A DNA stretch of 64,000 nt from Bradyrhizobium yuanmingense (GCF_900094575.1 NZ_FMAE01000002.1:124001-188000); one strand, 5' to 3'; shown: positions 50,899 to 60,746, counted from the stretch's first letter. Notes: generated by a model from the letters alone, not told the origin. Made by a program: numbers and translations.

Positions 50899-51291
50899 CT
50901 ACAACGTCGCGCGCTGCTTGTCTCGCCCGACGGGCCCGTACAGGCCCATCCCGGAGGGAACGGGAAGGCGCTGGGACTCCGCCTTCGCTGCCGTCGCCTG
51001 GGCCCGCAGATCGGCCAGTTCGGCCCTGACGGCCCGGGCCTCCGCGTCATTCCGGCGCGCCGCGCGCCGCCAGCGCCGCTGGCCGAGCCAGACGGCGGAG
51101 CCGCCCGCGACAACGCCCAGGGCCGCCGCCAGGATCAGCAACAGGAACAGCGGCAGGGTGATCGACAGCGAGGGGTCGTCGGCAATGAAGGGGTCGAAGG
51201 AGACCGTGACGAAATGCCTGTTGGCGACGGCGAACGCCACCAGGATCAGGCCCAGCGGAAGTACGATCAGCGCGGTCAGGAACTTTCGCAT
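50899..51291 (-). CDS. LapA-domain (DUF1049) membrane protein
   Basis: The 130-residue protein starts at ATG 51291 (MRKFLTALIVLPLGLIL) and has two transmembrane helices (about 4-22 and 42-68). A basic, coiled cytoplasmic tail (RRWRRAARRNDAEARAV) follows. This matches the LapA/YciS group, which in E. coli helps regulate lipopolysaccharide assembly. It lies between ihfB and trpF, a frequent neighbour of ihfB in alphaproteobacteria. Confidence 0.88.
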   Translation of the reverse strand: MRKFLTALIVLPLGLILVAFAVANRHFVTVSFDPFIADDPSLSITLPLFLLLILAAALGVVAGGSAVWLGQRRWRRAARRNDAEARAVRAELADLRAQATAAKAESQRLPVPSGMGLYGPVGRDKQRATL

Positions 51292-51373
51292 CTGGCTTCG
51301 CTCGCCTTGAATCAAGCTTGCGGCCGCATCCTGTGCGACCGCGAAAAACCCCAAAGCGCGCTCACATCGCGCT

Positions 51374-51679
51374 CTAGTCTACGCCGCCGGGATCCGGATG
51401 GTCGCGGTTCAGCCGCTCGCGCATTTCCTTGCCGGTCTTGAAGAACGGAACGCTCTTCTGATCGACGGGCACATGGGCGCCGGTGCGTGGATTGCGCCCT
51501 GCGCGCGCAGGGCGATGCTTGACCGAGAAGGCACCGAAGCCGCGCAGCTCGACGCGGTCACCGCGTGCAAGCGCCGCTACGATCTCTTCGAGAATCGCAT
51601 TCACAATGTTCTCGACATCCCGCTGGTACAGATGCGGGTTGTGCTCGGCGATACGCTGAACAAGTTCGGATTTGATCAT
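51374..51679 (-). CDS. ihfB: Integration host factor beta subunit
   Basis: IHF-beta pairs with IHF-alpha to bend DNA. The 101-residue HU/IHF protein shows the family motif [10 protein letters not shown] with the intercalating Pro and the [10 protein letters not shown] segment. It follows sppA and rpsA on the same strand, close to the usual rpsA-ihfB order. Confidence 0.96.
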   Translation of the reverse strand: MIKSELVQRIAEHNPHLYQRDVENIVNAILEEIVAALARGDRVELRGFGAFSVKHRPARAGRNPRTGAHVPVDQKSVPFFKTGKEMRERLNRDHPDPGGVD

Positions 51680-51851
51680 CGAGAGATAGGACCCGGGAGC
51701 GTGCGGATGACCATTTCCGTGAAAATACCGTGATCTGTCAAGACGCTAAATCAAGGATGGGCGTCGTGAAAATGCGTGACAAATGCCGAAAAAGCAGGCT
51801 GCGCCAGCACGCGTCAGACGCGAAAAAGCTCTGAAACTCGCCTGCCGACGG

Positions 51852-52832
51852 TCAGTTGGACGCAGCCGGCTGCCACAAGGCCAGCATTCCATCCATTCCG
51901 AGCCGATCCACCGCCTGCGCGACGCCGGTTTGCCCGATCTGGTGCGCGATCGAGCCCAAACCGAGCGCTTCCAGCGTCAATGCGGCCGCCGTCTTCAGGA
52001 ACGGCAGGTCGCCGAAGCGCGGCTGGAGCTTGTAGTCGCGCACCGGTAGCCCCTTCTTGACGCCCTTCTGCTCGACCAGCCAGGTCACGGCCGTCTTCTC
52101 GTCGCCGATCTGGTCGATCAGCTTGAGATCGATCGCCTGGCGCCCGGTGAAGACGCGGCCGTCGGCGACTTTTTCGAGCTGCGTGTCATCCATGCCACGC
52201 CGCTCCTTCACCATCCCCTTGAACCAGGCATAGGAATCCTTCACCAGCGCATCGAGCGCGGCGCGCGCCTCGGGACTGGTCGGCTCAAAACCGTTGGGCG
52301 CCGCCTTCAGCGGCGAGGACTTCACCTCCTCGACCTTGACGCCGATCGTCTTCATGAGCTCGGAGAGGTTGGGGTACTGGAACAGCACGCCGATGGAGCC
52401 GACCAGGGAGCTTTGCTGGGCGACGATGTGGTCGCTCGCAATCGCGGTGATGTAGCCCCCGGAGGCGGCCAGCCCCTCCACCACCACCACCAGCGGCTTT
52501 TTCGCCTTGAGACGGACCAGCGAGTCATAGAGCTGCTCGGAGCCGGCGGTGGTGCCGCCGGGCGAGTTGATGTGAACGATGACGGCGGCGGCCTGCGAAT
52601 TCTCGAGCCGCTCCAGCGCCTGCGTGCGGTCGGAATCGCTGCGGATCAATCCCTCGATCTGGACGCGCGCGATCGAGCCGGCGGATGCGAGGGTGCCGCG
52701 TGCACCGGGCGTCGCAATCAGCGCGAAGCTTGCAATCGCCGCGATCGCGATCAGCGCCGCCATCACCCGCCAGAACGTCAGCTTGCGGCGGATCCTGCGG
52801 CGATCGACGATGATGTCCGAATCGAGCGACAT
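51852..52832 (-). CDS. sppA: Signal peptide peptidase SppA (S49 family)
   Basis: The 326-residue membrane protease degrades cleaved signal peptides. It has one N-terminal transmembrane helix (LIAIAAIASFALIATP). The serine nucleophile lies in the GLAASGGYITA segment and a candidate general-base Lys in KSSPLKAAPNGFEP. The length matches the short SppA form found in Gram-positives and alphaproteobacteria. It lies between rpsA and ihfB. Confidence 0.94.
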   Translation of the reverse strand: MSLDSDIIVDRRRIRRKLTFWRVMAALIAIAAIASFALIATPGARGTLASAGSIARVQIEGLIRSDSDRTQALERLENSQAAAVIVHINSPGGTTAGSEQLYDSLVRLKAKKPLVVVVEGLAASGGYITAIASDHIVAQQSSLVGSIGVLFQYPNLSELMKTIGVKVEEVKSSPLKAAPNGFEPTSPEARAALDALVKDSYAWFKGMVKERRGMDDTQLEKVADGRVFTGRQAIDLKLIDQIGDEKTAVTWLVEQKGVKKGLPVRDYKLQPRFGDLPFLKTAAALTLEALGLGSIAHQIGQTGVAQAVDRLGMDGMLALWQPAASN

Positions 52833-52976
52833 CGGAATATCTCCAAATGAAAGATCAGGCGCGTTGTGCCGTCACGGCGTGACCATTGGCCTATCTCGAT
52901 ACATCAATTGCGGCGCAATTTGAAGAAAACAAGGCCTCGTGTGGGGCAAGCAAGTCGTCGCAGACTCGGTCGTCAT

Positions 52977-53142
52977 CCCCGCCTAGTGCGCAATTGCGCA
53001 CGGGGGCGGGGATCCATAACCCCAAGGAGGAGTCGTCGAGCGAGCTGGCAACTCCGAGTCTTCGTCAAACTCCTCCCTGGGGTTATGGGTCCCGGATCGG
53101 CGCTCCGCTTCGCGTCGCTTGTCCGGGACGACAGCGGAGTTC
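52977..53142. repeat. Composite palindromic repeat family D
   Basis: Inverted arms CCATAACCCC (53014-53023) and GGGGTTATGG (53079-53088) are extended by AGGAGGAGT/ACTCCTCC. The flanks are GTCATCCCCGCC on the left and GTCCGGGACGAC on the right. A perfect 16-bp palindrome GTGCGCAATTGCGCAC (52986-53001) lies within the left flank. It resembles large palindromic intergenic elements of Bradyrhizobium. Confidence 0.8.
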
Positions 53143-53155
53143 GTGGAGACAGCAA

Positions 53156-53182
53156 CAAAAAAGCCCCGGCTTGCGCCGGGGC
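53156..53182 (-). terminator. Intrinsic terminator of rpsA
   Basis: Read on the minus strand, the stem GCCCCGGC / GCCGGGGC with GCAA loop is followed by TTTTTT. It lies 28 bp after the rpsA stop. Confidence 0.92.
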
Positions 53183-53209
53183 CTTGATGTCGCAAAACGG
53201 ACGTTTCGC

Positions 53210-54916
53210 TTACTTGCTGTCGCGGTTCTTCAGCGCGGTGCCGAGGATGTCGCCCAGCGTCGCACCCGAATCCGAGGAGCCGTACTGCGCGATGGCTTCC
53301 TTCTCTTCGGCGACTTCGAGCGCCTTGATCGACACCTGGACCTTGCGGGCCTTCTTGTCGAACTGGATGACGCGGGCATCGACCTTCTCGCCGACGGCGA
53401 AGCGTTCGGCGCGCTGGTCGTTGCGGTCACGGGCGAGCTCGGAGCGCTTGATGAAGGTGGTGAAGTCGGTACCGGCGATCTTAACCTCGATACCGCTTTC
53501 CTTCACTTCGAGCACTTCGCAGGTCACGACCGCACCCTTCTTGACATCGCCCGGCTCGGCGAAGGGATCGCCTTCGAGCTGCTTGATGCCGAGCGAGATG
53601 CGCTCCTTCTCGACGTCCACATCGAGCACCACGGCCTTCACCATGTCGCCCTTCTTGTAGTTGTCGATCACCTGCTCGCCCGGAAGCTTCCAGTCGAGAT
53701 CGGAGAGGTGGACCATGCCGTCGACGTCGCCCTCGAGGCCCAGGAACAGACCGAACTCGGTCTTGTTCTTGACCTCGCCCTCGACCACCGAACCGGTCGG
53801 GTGCTTCTCGACGAAGACCTCCCAGGGGTTGCGCATGGTCTGCTTGAGGCCGAGCGAGATGCGGCGCTTGACGGAATCCACTTCCAGCACCTGCACGTCG
53901 ACTTCCTGCGAGGTCGACACGATCTTGCCAGGGTGCATGTTCTTCTTGGTCCACGACATCTCGGAGACGTGGATCAGGCCTTCGATGCCCGGCTCGAGCT
54001 CGACGAACGCACCGTAGTCGGTGATGTTGGTGACGCGGCCGGTGAAGCGGGCACCCAGCGGGTACTTGGCTTCGATGCCCTGCCACGGATCGTCCAGCAG
54101 CTGCTTCATGCCCAGCGAGATGCGGTGCGTCTCGTGGTTGATCTTGATGATCTTGACCTTCACGGTCTGGCCGATCGAGAGCACCTCGGTCGGGTGGTTG
54201 ACGCGGCGCCAGGCGATGTCGGTGACGTGCAGGAGGCCGTCGATGCCGCCGAGGTCGACGAACGCACCGTAATCGGTGATGTTCTTGACCACGCCGTCGA
54301 TGACCTGACCCTCTTCGAGGTTCTGCACCAGCTCCTGGCGCTGCTCGGCGCGGGTCTCTTCCAACACCGTGCGGCGGGACACGACGATGTTGCCGCGGCG
54401 GCGGTCCATCTTCAGGATCTGGAACGGCTGCGAGTTGTTCATCAGCGGCGCAACGTCGCGGATCGGACGGATGTCGACCTGCGAGCGCGGCAGGAAGGCC
54501 ACGGCACCGTCGAGGTCGACGGTGAAGCCGCCCTTGACCTGGTTGAAGATGACGCCGTTGACCTTCTCGTTGTTCTGAAACGCCTTCTCCAGCTTGCCCC
54601 AGCTCTCTTCGCGGCGCGCCTTGTCGCGCGACAGCACGGCTTCGCCGAGGGCGTTTTCAATGCGATCGAGGAACACTTCCACCTCGTCGCCGACCTTGAG
54701 GTCGCTCTCACGGCCGGGGCCGGAAAATTCGCGCAGCGCGACGCGGCCCTCGGTCTTCAGGCCGACGTCGATGACGGCCATGTCCTTTTCAATTGCAACC
54801 ACCTTGCCCTTGACGACGGAGCTTTCCTGCAGGTTGCCACCTGCGAAGGACTCGTCGAGCATCGCGGCGAAATCGTCGCGCGACGGGCTATAGGTATCAG
54901 CAGAAGTCGAAGCCAT
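53210..54916 (-). CDS. rpsA: 30S ribosomal protein S1
   Basis: S1 delivers mRNA to the 30S subunit and unfolds structured leaders. The 568-residue protein has six S1 RNA-binding repeats; the later ones are clear (GARFTGRVTNITDYGAFVEL, GSVVEGEVKNKTEFGLFLGL). A strong GGAG site precedes the ATG at 54916. The cluster aroA-cmk-rpsA is conserved in proteobacteria, here on the minus strand with a 265-bp gap to cmk. Confidence 0.98.
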   Translation of the reverse strand: MASTSADTYSPSRDDFAAMLDESFAGGNLQESSVVKGKVVAIEKDMAVIDVGLKTEGRVALREFSGPGRESDLKVGDEVEVFLDRIENALGEAVLSRDKARREESWGKLEKAFQNNEKVNGVIFNQVKGGFTVDLDGAVAFLPRSQVDIRPIRDVAPLMNNSQPFQILKMDRRRGNIVVSRRTVLEETRAEQRQELVQNLEEGQVIDGVVKNITDYGAFVDLGGIDGLLHVTDIAWRRVNHPTEVLSIGQTVKVKIIKINHETHRISLGMKQLLDDPWQGIEAKYPLGARFTGRVTNITDYGAFVELEPGIEGLIHVSEMSWTKKNMHPGKIVSTSQEVDVQVLEVDSVKRRISLGLKQTMRNPWEVFVEKHPTGSVVEGEVKNKTEFGLFLGLEGDVDGMVHLSDLDWKLPGEQVIDNYKKGDMVKAVVLDVDVEKERISLGIKQLEGDPFAEPGDVKKGAVVTCEVLEVKESGIEVKIAGTDFTTFIKRSELARDRNDQRAERFAVGEKVDARVIQFDKKARKVQVSIKALEVAEEKEAIAQYGSSDSGATLGDILGTALKNRDSK

Positions 54917-55182
54917 TTGTTCTCCAGTTGCGGATGTCTGCCGGCCGTTGGGTTCATGGGCGCATCGCGCGCGCAGTGTCGGAAGGTCCGCAAGACCTTC
55001 GAGCGACCGCTCGTTGCCCCGATCTAGCGACCAGAACAGCGGAAGCGGGCCGGCTGAGGCCCGCGCGTTCGATACGTTGAAAGCTTTGTCCGGAACCTGG
55101 ATCGCGCCGGTCCCAAAACCGGGACGAAGCGTATCGACCTCAAAGAGCGGGAGCGGGCACTTCCTCCAATGACGGCGGCGGC

Positions 55183-55821
55183 TTAACCCCGCGACCGGCC
55201 CGCTCGGACAGCCTCGATAATGTCGATGGCGGCCCGGACGCCGCCTTCTATATCCAGTTGGGAGTTATCTAGCAAGTAAGCATCCGGGGCCGGTTTCAGA
55301 GGCGCAATCGGCCGATTCTTGTCACGTTCGTCACGCTGGAGGATGTCGGCGAGCACGGCCGCCTCGTCCGCCTCCTCGCCCCGCGCTTTGGCCTCCATGG
55401 TGCGGCGCCGCGCGCGGACCTTGGGGTCGGCGACCACGAAGATCTTCACGTCGGCATGGGGGCAGATCACGGTTCCAATATCGCGGCCGTCGAGCACGGC
55501 GCCGGGCGGATCAGCGGCGAACTGGCGCTGGAAATTGACCAGGACCTCGCGAACCCGAGGGATTGCCGACACGATCGAGGCTCCCTCGCCGGCCTTCTGG
55601 GTCTTCAGCGCAGGATTGCCGAACTTTTCGGGATCGAGCTCCAACGCGGCCTGCACCGCAGCCGCCTCGTCGTTGAGATCGTGCCCCGACTGCATCAGGG
55701 CATAGGCGACCGCGCGATAGATCACGCCGGTATCGAGATGACGATAGCCGTAATGGTGGGCGAGACGCTTGCCGAGCGTGCCCTTGCCCGAAGCCGCGGG
55801 CCCGTCGATGGCGATGATCAT
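55183..55821 (-). CDS. cmk: Cytidylate kinase
   Basis: Cmk phosphorylates CMP and dCMP. The 212-residue P-loop kinase starts [20 protein letters not shown] and retains [18 protein letters not shown] and [12 protein letters not shown] motifs. The start overlaps the aroA stop (ATGA). Confidence 0.97.
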   Translation of the reverse strand: MIIAIDGPAASGKGTLGKRLAHHYGYRHLDTGVIYRAVAYALMQSGHDLNDEAAAVQAALELDPEKFGNPALKTQKAGEGASIVSAIPRVREVLVNFQRQFAADPPGAVLDGRDIGTVICPHADVKIFVVADPKVRARRRTMEAKARGEEADEAAVLADILQRDERDKNRPIAPLKPAPDAYLLDNSQLDIEGGVRAAIDIIEAVRAGRSRG

Positions 55822-57155
55822 GAAAACTCGGCCCCTAGCGAACGCATCATCGGAATGAAATCCGGAAAGCTGGTGGCGATGAAGGCGGTGTCGTCGACGG
55901 TCACGGGCTGATCGGAGGCGCAGCCCATCACCAGCGCGGACATCGCGATGCGATGGTCCATATGGGTGGCGACAGTGCCGCCGCCCGGGACGTGGCCGCG
56001 ACCCTCCACGATCAGATCGTCGCCGGAGACCACGACCTTGACGCCGTTGACGCGCAGCATGGCGGCGGTGGCTTCAAGCCGGTCGGATTCCTTGACGCGC
56101 AGCTCCTGCAGGCCGCGCATGATCGTGGTGCCTTCGGCGAACGACGCCGCCACCGCCAGCACCAGATATTCGTCGATCATCGACGGCGCGCGCTCCGGCG
56201 GCACCTCGACGCCGCGCAGCTTCGACGCCCGCACGCGCAAGCGCGCCATCGGCTCGCCGGCATCGCCGCGCACTTCGCTCTCCTCGATGGAGGCGCCCAT
56301 TTCGCACAGCGTGGTGAACAGCCCGGTGCGCAGCGGATTGGTCATGACGTCGGACAGCACGACATCGGAGCCCTCCACGATCAGCGCCGCGACGATCGGG
56401 AAGGCGGCCGAAGAGGGATCGGCGGGCACCACGACATTGGCGCCATGCAGCTCGGGCTGGCCCACCAGCGTGATGCGGCGGCCGTGCCGGCCTTCCTGGA
56501 CCGAGGTGATGTCGGCGCCGAAATGCTTCAGCATCAGCTCGGTGTGGTCGCGGCTGGCCTCGGTCTCGATGACCGTGGTGGTGCCGGGAGCGGCGAGGCC
56601 CGCCAGCAGCACGGCCGATTTGATCTGGGCCGAGGCGACCGGGGTCTTGTAGACGATCGGCAGGGGGTCGCGCGCGCCCTGGAGGGTCAGCGGCAGGCGC
56701 CCGCCCTCGCCGCCGGCGGTGACTCTGGCACCCATCTTTTCCAGGGGATCGAGGATCCGGCGCATCGGACGGCTGCGCAGCGAGGCGTCGCCGTCGAACA
56801 CCGCCGAAATCGGGCAGCCGGCGACGGCGCCCATGACCAGCCGGCAGCCGGTGCCGGAATTGCCGAAATCCAGTGCTGCCTTGGGCTGGGCGAAGCCTCC
56901 GACCCCGACGCCGTTGACGGTCCAGGCGAAATCGCCGGTGCGCTCGACGCTGGCGCCCAGCGCCTGCATCGATTTGGCGGTGTTGAGGACGTCCTCGCCC
57001 TCGAGCAGGCCCGAAATCCTGGTTTCGCCGACCGCGAGCGCGCCCAGGATGAGGGCGCGGTGGGAGATCGACTTGTCGCCGGGCACCCGTACTTTCCCGG
57101 TCAGGGGACCGCTGGCGCGAGACTGGAGCGGCCTCGGTTGGTCGGAATGGGTCAA
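55818..57155 (-). CDS. aroA: 3-phosphoshikimate 1-carboxyvinyltransferase (EPSP synthase), class II
   Basis: AroA makes EPSP from shikimate-3-phosphate and PEP. It is a class II, CP4-like enzyme ([58 protein letters not shown]). At the position of CP4 Ala100 the residue is Gly101 (FGNSGTGCR), so glyphosate insensitivity of the CP4 type is not predicted (inference). TTG 57155 ([10 protein letters not shown], 445 residues) has AAGGA seven bases upstream and is preferred to ATG 57203, which has no good ribosome site. It overlaps cmk. Confidence 0.95.
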   Translation of the reverse strand: MTHSDQPRPLQSRASGPLTGKVRVPGDKSISHRALILGALAVGETRISGLLEGEDVLNTAKSMQALGASVERTGDFAWTVNGVGVGGFAQPKAALDFGNSGTGCRLVMGAVAGCPISAVFDGDASLRSRPMRRILDPLEKMGARVTAGGEGGRLPLTLQGARDPLPIVYKTPVASAQIKSAVLLAGLAAPGTTTVIETEASRDHTELMLKHFGADITSVQEGRHGRRITLVGQPELHGANVVVPADPSSAAFPIVAALIVEGSDVVLSDVMTNPLRTGLFTTLCEMGASIEESEVRGDAGEPMARLRVRASKLRGVEVPPERAPSMIDEYLVLAVAASFAEGTTIMRGLQELRVKESDRLEATAAMLRVNGVKVVVSGDDLIVEGRGHVPGGGTVATHMDHRIAMSALVMGCASDQPVTVDDTAFIATSFPDFIPMMRSLGAEFS

Positions 57156-57313
57156 GATTGTGTCCTTGAATAGGCCCGGTGGGCTGGCGCGCAGGTACCA
57201 CATGGTCCGCGCCCCGTCACGGGCATGTCGTTCTCCCGTAATGCGCTATTGACAGCGGGCCGCCAACTAGCCAAGTGAAGCACCGCTTTTCAGACATTCC
57301 CAGGATTCCTGCC

Positions 57314-57721
57314 GTGGCCAAGTCCGAACTCGGAACCAAACGTATTTGCCCGACCACGGGCAAGAAGTTCTATGACCTCAACAAGAATCCGGTGATCTCG
57401 CCCTATACCGGCGAAGTGGTGCCGATCGCACCGGTCGCTCCTGCCCGCGGCCCCCGTGCGGCCGAGGCCCGTAACATGGCCCAGGACAACGCGCCGGAGC
57501 CGGCGGAGGCCGAGGAATTGGTGTCGCTCGAGGAGGCCGATGCCGAGGAGAACACCGGCAAGGTCAAGGCGGTCGTGCCCGAATCGGAGGACGATATCGA
57601 GGTCGACGAGACCCTCGACGACGATGATGACGACGATTCGACCTTCATTGCCGACGAGGAAGAGGGCGATGAGGACGTCACCGACATCATTGGTGATGTT
57701 GGCGGTGATGAAGAGACTTGA
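57314..57721 (+). CDS. FYDLN-acid (TIGR02300) family protein
   Basis: The N-terminus has the conserved KSELGTKRICPTTGKKFYDL block. A very acidic tail follows, with seven Asp in a row and many Glu. The function is unknown. GTG 57314 (MAKSELG, 135 residues) has AGGA upstream and matches the usual start; GTG 57275 would add 13 non-conserved residues. It lies divergent from aroA, the position I associate with this family, and precedes a tRNA. Confidence 0.88.
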   Translation: MAKSELGTKRICPTTGKKFYDLNKNPVISPYTGEVVPIAPVAPARGPRAAEARNMAQDNAPEPAEAEELVSLEEADAEENTGKVKAVVPESEDDIEVDETLDDDDDDDSTFIADEEEGDEDVTDIIGDVGGDEET

Positions 57722-57818
57722 GATCAGCCCTGATCTGTGAAAAAGGGTGCTCCGCGCGAGTCGCCTAGAGCGCTCGCCGGCCGGGACGGGTCCCCCAGGA
57801 TCCTCCCATCTGGACTAA

Positions 57819-57893
<75 letters not shown>

Positions 57894-57894
<1 letters not shown>

Positions 57895-57966
57895 GCCTTC
57901 GCTGGCTTCGCCAGCTACGGCTCGGCAAGCCAGCTCCGCTCCCTCGTGGCGAAGCTAGCGAAGGCT
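57894..57966. repeat. Palindromic element abutting the tRNA 3' end
   Basis: AGCCTTCGCT (57894-57903) and AGCGAAGGCT (57957-57966) are perfect 10-bp inverted arms, with inner repeats (GCTGGCTTCGCCAGC). The element begins at the last base of the tRNA. A GIY-YIG ORF follows 85 bp later. I recall similar tRNA-repeat-GIY-YIG sets at several places in Bradyrhizobium-type genomes, suggesting a mobile cassette. Confidence 0.75.
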
Positions 57967-58051
57967 GCCGCGGCGGAGCCCAAAGGGCGAAGCCGGGCTT
58001 CAGCAGAGCAACGGCGGGTGTAAACTCTCTTCGACAACCGGGGGGAGTGCG

Positions 58052-58288
58052 ATGAAGTACGTCTACATCTTGGAGAGCCTCGATTCCCTCCATTTCTACG
58101 TCGGGATCACCGACGACCTCCGCGCCCGACTGGCAAAGCACAATGCTGGCGAGGTGCCCCACACTTCGAAATACGGACCTTGGGGGCTCAAGACTTACGT
58201 CGCATTCAGCGATGAGAAGCAGGCCGTCGCATTCGAAAAGTACTTGAAGTCAGCATCAGGCCGCGCCTTCGCCAAGAAGCGGCTTTAG
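58052..58288 (+). CDS. Small GIY-YIG nuclease-superfamily protein
   Basis: The 78-residue URI/YhbQ-type protein has the GIY-like strand YVYIL, the YIG-like YVG (residues 16-18), the conserved Arg24 (DLRARLAKH), the HTSKYGPW motif and Glu62. A strong GGGGGAG site precedes the ATG. Family members are predicted single-strand or branched-DNA nucleases; a role in repeat or cassette spread is only suggested by the neighbouring palindrome. Confidence 0.88.
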   Translation: MKYVYILESLDSLHFYVGITDDLRARLAKHNAGEVPHTSKYGPWGLKTYVAFSDEKQAVAFEKYLKSASGRAFAKKRL

Positions 58289-58292
58289 TCCC

Positions 58293-58751
58293 CTACTCCC
58301 CGATCACCGCATTCAGCCGATCCCTTAGCGCGACGATCTCGTCTTTCATCGCGACCAGCTCCGACACCGAGCAGTCCGATGCCGCCAGGATCGATTGCGG
58401 CACGCTGCGGGCCTTTTCCTTCAGCGCATGGCCCTGCGGCGTCAGGGCGATCAGAACCTGGCGCTCGTCCTCACGCGAGCGGGTGCGCCTGACGAGATGG
58501 GCGGCCTCGAGGCGCTTGAGCAGCGGCGTCAGCGTGCCCGAATCCAGGAACAGCTTCTCGCCGATCTCCTTGACCGGCACGTCGTCGCGCTCCCACAGCA
58601 CCAGCATGACCAGATATTGCGGATAGGTCAGGCCGAGCCGATCGAGCAGCGGCTTGTAGACGCGGTTAAAGGCGTGCGTAGCGGAATAGACCGCGAAGCA
58701 GATCTGGTTGTCGAGACGAAGCGGGTCTACCGCCGTTGATTTCCGGGCCAT
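58293..58751 (-). CDS. ohrR: OhrR, organic-hydroperoxide-sensing MarR-family repressor
   Basis: The 152-residue MarR-type winged-helix protein has the reactive Cys18 in DNQICFAVYSA and a second Cys127 (AASDCSV). The two-cysteine arrangement forms an intersubunit disulfide on oxidation, releasing DNA. The winged helix is around 55-100 (LFLDSGTLTPLLKRLEA). It is divergent from ohr across a perfect palindrome. Confidence 0.96.
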   Translation of the reverse strand: MARKSTAVDPLRLDNQICFAVYSATHAFNRVYKPLLDRLGLTYPQYLVMLVLWERDDVPVKEIGEKLFLDSGTLTPLLKRLEAAHLVRRTRSREDERQVLIALTPQGHALKEKARSVPQSILAASDCSVSELVAMKDEIVALRDRLNAVIGE

Positions 58752-58801
58752 GAAGAATCCTGCGCGTTTCTCCCATTCTGGGCCCGGCCGGCGCCAGATT
58801 C

Positions 58802-58856
58802 AATTGCGAACAATTAAATGTGAGGCGCGACGAATTAGATTGCGCGCAATCTAATT
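58802..58856. promoter_or_regulatory. OhrR operator region
   Basis: A perfect palindrome at 58833-58856 has 12-bp arms AATTAGATTGCG and CGCAATCTAATT with no spacer. A shorter inverted repeat AATTG-CGAA-CAATT lies at 58802-58815. Both are between ohrR and ohr. They are the expected sites for repression of both genes. Confidence 0.85.
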
Positions 58857-58906
58857 GTCTGCGATAAAGCTTACACCCCAACCCGGAAAGACCCGAGGAG
58901 ACGACA

Positions 58907-59332
58907 ATGTCTGTGAACGTCCTCTACAAGACCAGCGCCAAGGCCACCGGCGGCCGCGACGGCCATGCTGCGACCCTCGACGGCGCGCTCGACGTCAAGC
59001 TCACCACGCCGAAGGAGCTCGGCGGTGGCGGCGGCGCTGGCAACAATCCCGAGCAGCTGTTTGCGGCCGGCTATGCCGCCTGCTTCATCGGCGCGATGAA
59101 GTTCGTGGCCTCGCAGGGCGGCCCGAAGGTGCCTGCCGACGCCTCGGTCACCTCGACCGTCGGCATCGGCCCGCGCTCCGAGGGCGGCTTCGGCCTCGAT
59201 ATCGACCTCGCGGTCTCGCTGCCGGGCCTTGCCCGCGCAGACGCCGAGGCGCTGGTGGCGAAGGCGCATCAGGTGTGCCCGTACTCCAATGCCACGCGCG
59301 GCAATGTCGACGTTCGCCTGACGGTGGTCTGA
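58907..59332 (+). CDS. ohr: Organic hydroperoxide resistance protein Ohr
   Basis: Ohr reduces organic and fatty-acid hydroperoxides using lipoylated proteins as electron source. The 141-residue OsmC-family protein shows the catalytic pair: Cys in [11 protein letters not shown] and Cys in [18 protein letters not shown] site precedes the ATG. It is controlled by the divergent ohrR. Confidence 0.97.
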   Translation: MSVNVLYKTSAKATGGRDGHAATLDGALDVKLTTPKELGGGGGAGNNPEQLFAAGYAACFIGAMKFVASQGGPKVPADASVTSTVGIGPRSEGGFGLDIDLAVSLPGLARADAEALVAKAHQVCPYSNATRGNVDVRLTVV

Positions 59333-59512
59333 TCGGCAGCGCGGATTGGCTGGCCCGGGAATCCCCCCTCGGGCCGGCCGCATCCGAGGGAATTTGCCAC
59401 CCCGCGGCATGGCTGCACGCCGGCGCATGCGGCTCCACGCTCGGCGCCATTGCTGGCGCAAACAAACCTCGCTAGGCCTGTGAGCCAATGATCGACACAG
59501 GGAAGCGAAGGC

Positions 59513-60715
59513 ATGACTGAAGCAGCAACGGGCGCCATGAGCGGATTGCGCGTCATCGATCTCACGCGCGTGCTCGGCGGTCCCTACTGCACCCAGATCC
59601 TCGCCGACCACGGCGCCGACGTGATCAAGGTTGAGCCGCCCGCGGGCGACGAGGTGCGCGAATGGGGCCCTCCGTTCCACGAGGAGGATGCGGCCTATTT
59701 CGTCGGCATCAACCGCAACAAGCGCTCGATCGGCCTCGACCTCGCCTCCGAGGGCGGCCGAATCGTGCTGCTCAAGATGCTGGAGACCGCCGACGTCCTG
59801 ATCGAGAATTTCAAGCCGGGCACGCTGGAGAAATGGGGCATCGGCAACGAAATCCTCAGCAAGAAATATCCCCGCCTCGTGCATTGCCGGATCTGCGGCT
59901 TCGGCGCCGACGGCCCGCGCGGCGGCAACCCCGGCTATGACGCCATCATCCAGGCCATGACCGGCATGATCGCAGCGACCGGCTCGCCCGAGAGCGGGCC
60001 GATGCGGATCGGCGTGCCGCTGGTCGACATCACCACCGGACTTTATGCGGCGATCGGCATATTGATGGCGCTGTCGGAGCGGCAGCGGTCGGGCAAGGGC
60101 CAGTTCCTGGAGACGACGCTGTACGAGACCGGCCTTGCCATCATGCATCCGCACACCGCGAATTATTTCATGCATGGCAAGCCGCCGGGTCTCACCGGCA
60201 ACGAGCATCCGAACCTCGTGCCTTACGCGATCTTCCCGACCAAGACCGACAACATCTTCATCGGCGTCGGCAATGACGGCACCTTCCGCAAGCTGGCGAA
60301 GGAGATCGGCAAGCCCGAGCTCGGCACCGATCCGCGCTTTGCCCGCAACAAGGACCGCATCGCCAATCGCGAGGCACTGCGCGCCGAGCTTGCCGCCGTG
60401 TTCAGCCAGCACGAGGCCGAGCCGCTGTGCAACCGCCTGCTCGCGGCCGGCCTGCCTGCAGGTCCCGTGCAGAAGATCGACCAGGCGTTGACCAATCCGC
60501 ACACGATCGCGCGTGGCGATATTATCGAGAAGGACTGGTACAAGGGCGTTGCCTCGCCGATCCGGCTCGATCGCAGCAAGCCGAGCCTGCGCCGCGTGCC
60601 GCCGAAATTCAGCCAGCATGCGGCCGAGGTGCTGGGCGAGTTCGGCTACTCCAAAGCCGAGATCGACGCGATGGTCGAAAAAGGCACGGTCTGCGGTCCC
60701 GAGCGGAAACGCTGA
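59513..60715 (+). CDS. CaiB/BaiF-type (class III) CoA-transferase
   Basis: The 400-residue protein is a type III CoA-transferase with the catalytic Asp172 (VPLVDITTGL) and N-terminal GLRVIDLTRVLGGPYCTQIL, ENFKPGTLEKWG and FLETTLYETGLAI motifs. These enzymes move CoA between carboxylic acids; neither donor nor acceptor can be named here. It follows ohr by 180 bp and is probably separate. Confidence 0.92.
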   Translation: MTEAATGAMSGLRVIDLTRVLGGPYCTQILADHGADVIKVEPPAGDEVREWGPPFHEEDAAYFVGINRNKRSIGLDLASEGGRIVLLKMLETADVLIENFKPGTLEKWGIGNEILSKKYPRLVHCRICGFGADGPRGGNPGYDAIIQAMTGMIAATGSPESGPMRIGVPLVDITTGLYAAIGILMALSERQRSGKGQFLETTLYETGLAIMHPHTANYFMHGKPPGLTGNEHPNLVPYAIFPTKTDNIFIGVGNDGTFRKLAKEIGKPELGTDPRFARNKDRIANREALRAELAAVFSQHEAEPLCNRLLAAGLPAGPVQKIDQALTNPHTIARGDIIEKDWYKGVASPIRLDRSKPSLRRVPPKFSQHAAEVLGEFGYSKAEIDAMVEKGTVCGPERKR

Positions 60716-60746
60716 GCTAAGGCGAGCGTCAACGGTGGTGCGCTCC

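Larger units (their letters stand above)
52833..53209. other. sppA-rpsA intergenic region with composite repeat and rpsA terminator
   Basis: The 377-bp non-coding region contains a composite palindromic repeat (52977-53142) and the rpsA terminator (53156-53182). The remaining 52833-52976 must hold the sppA promoter; I cannot place it. Long plus-strand frames here are antisense shadows. Confidence 0.7.
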
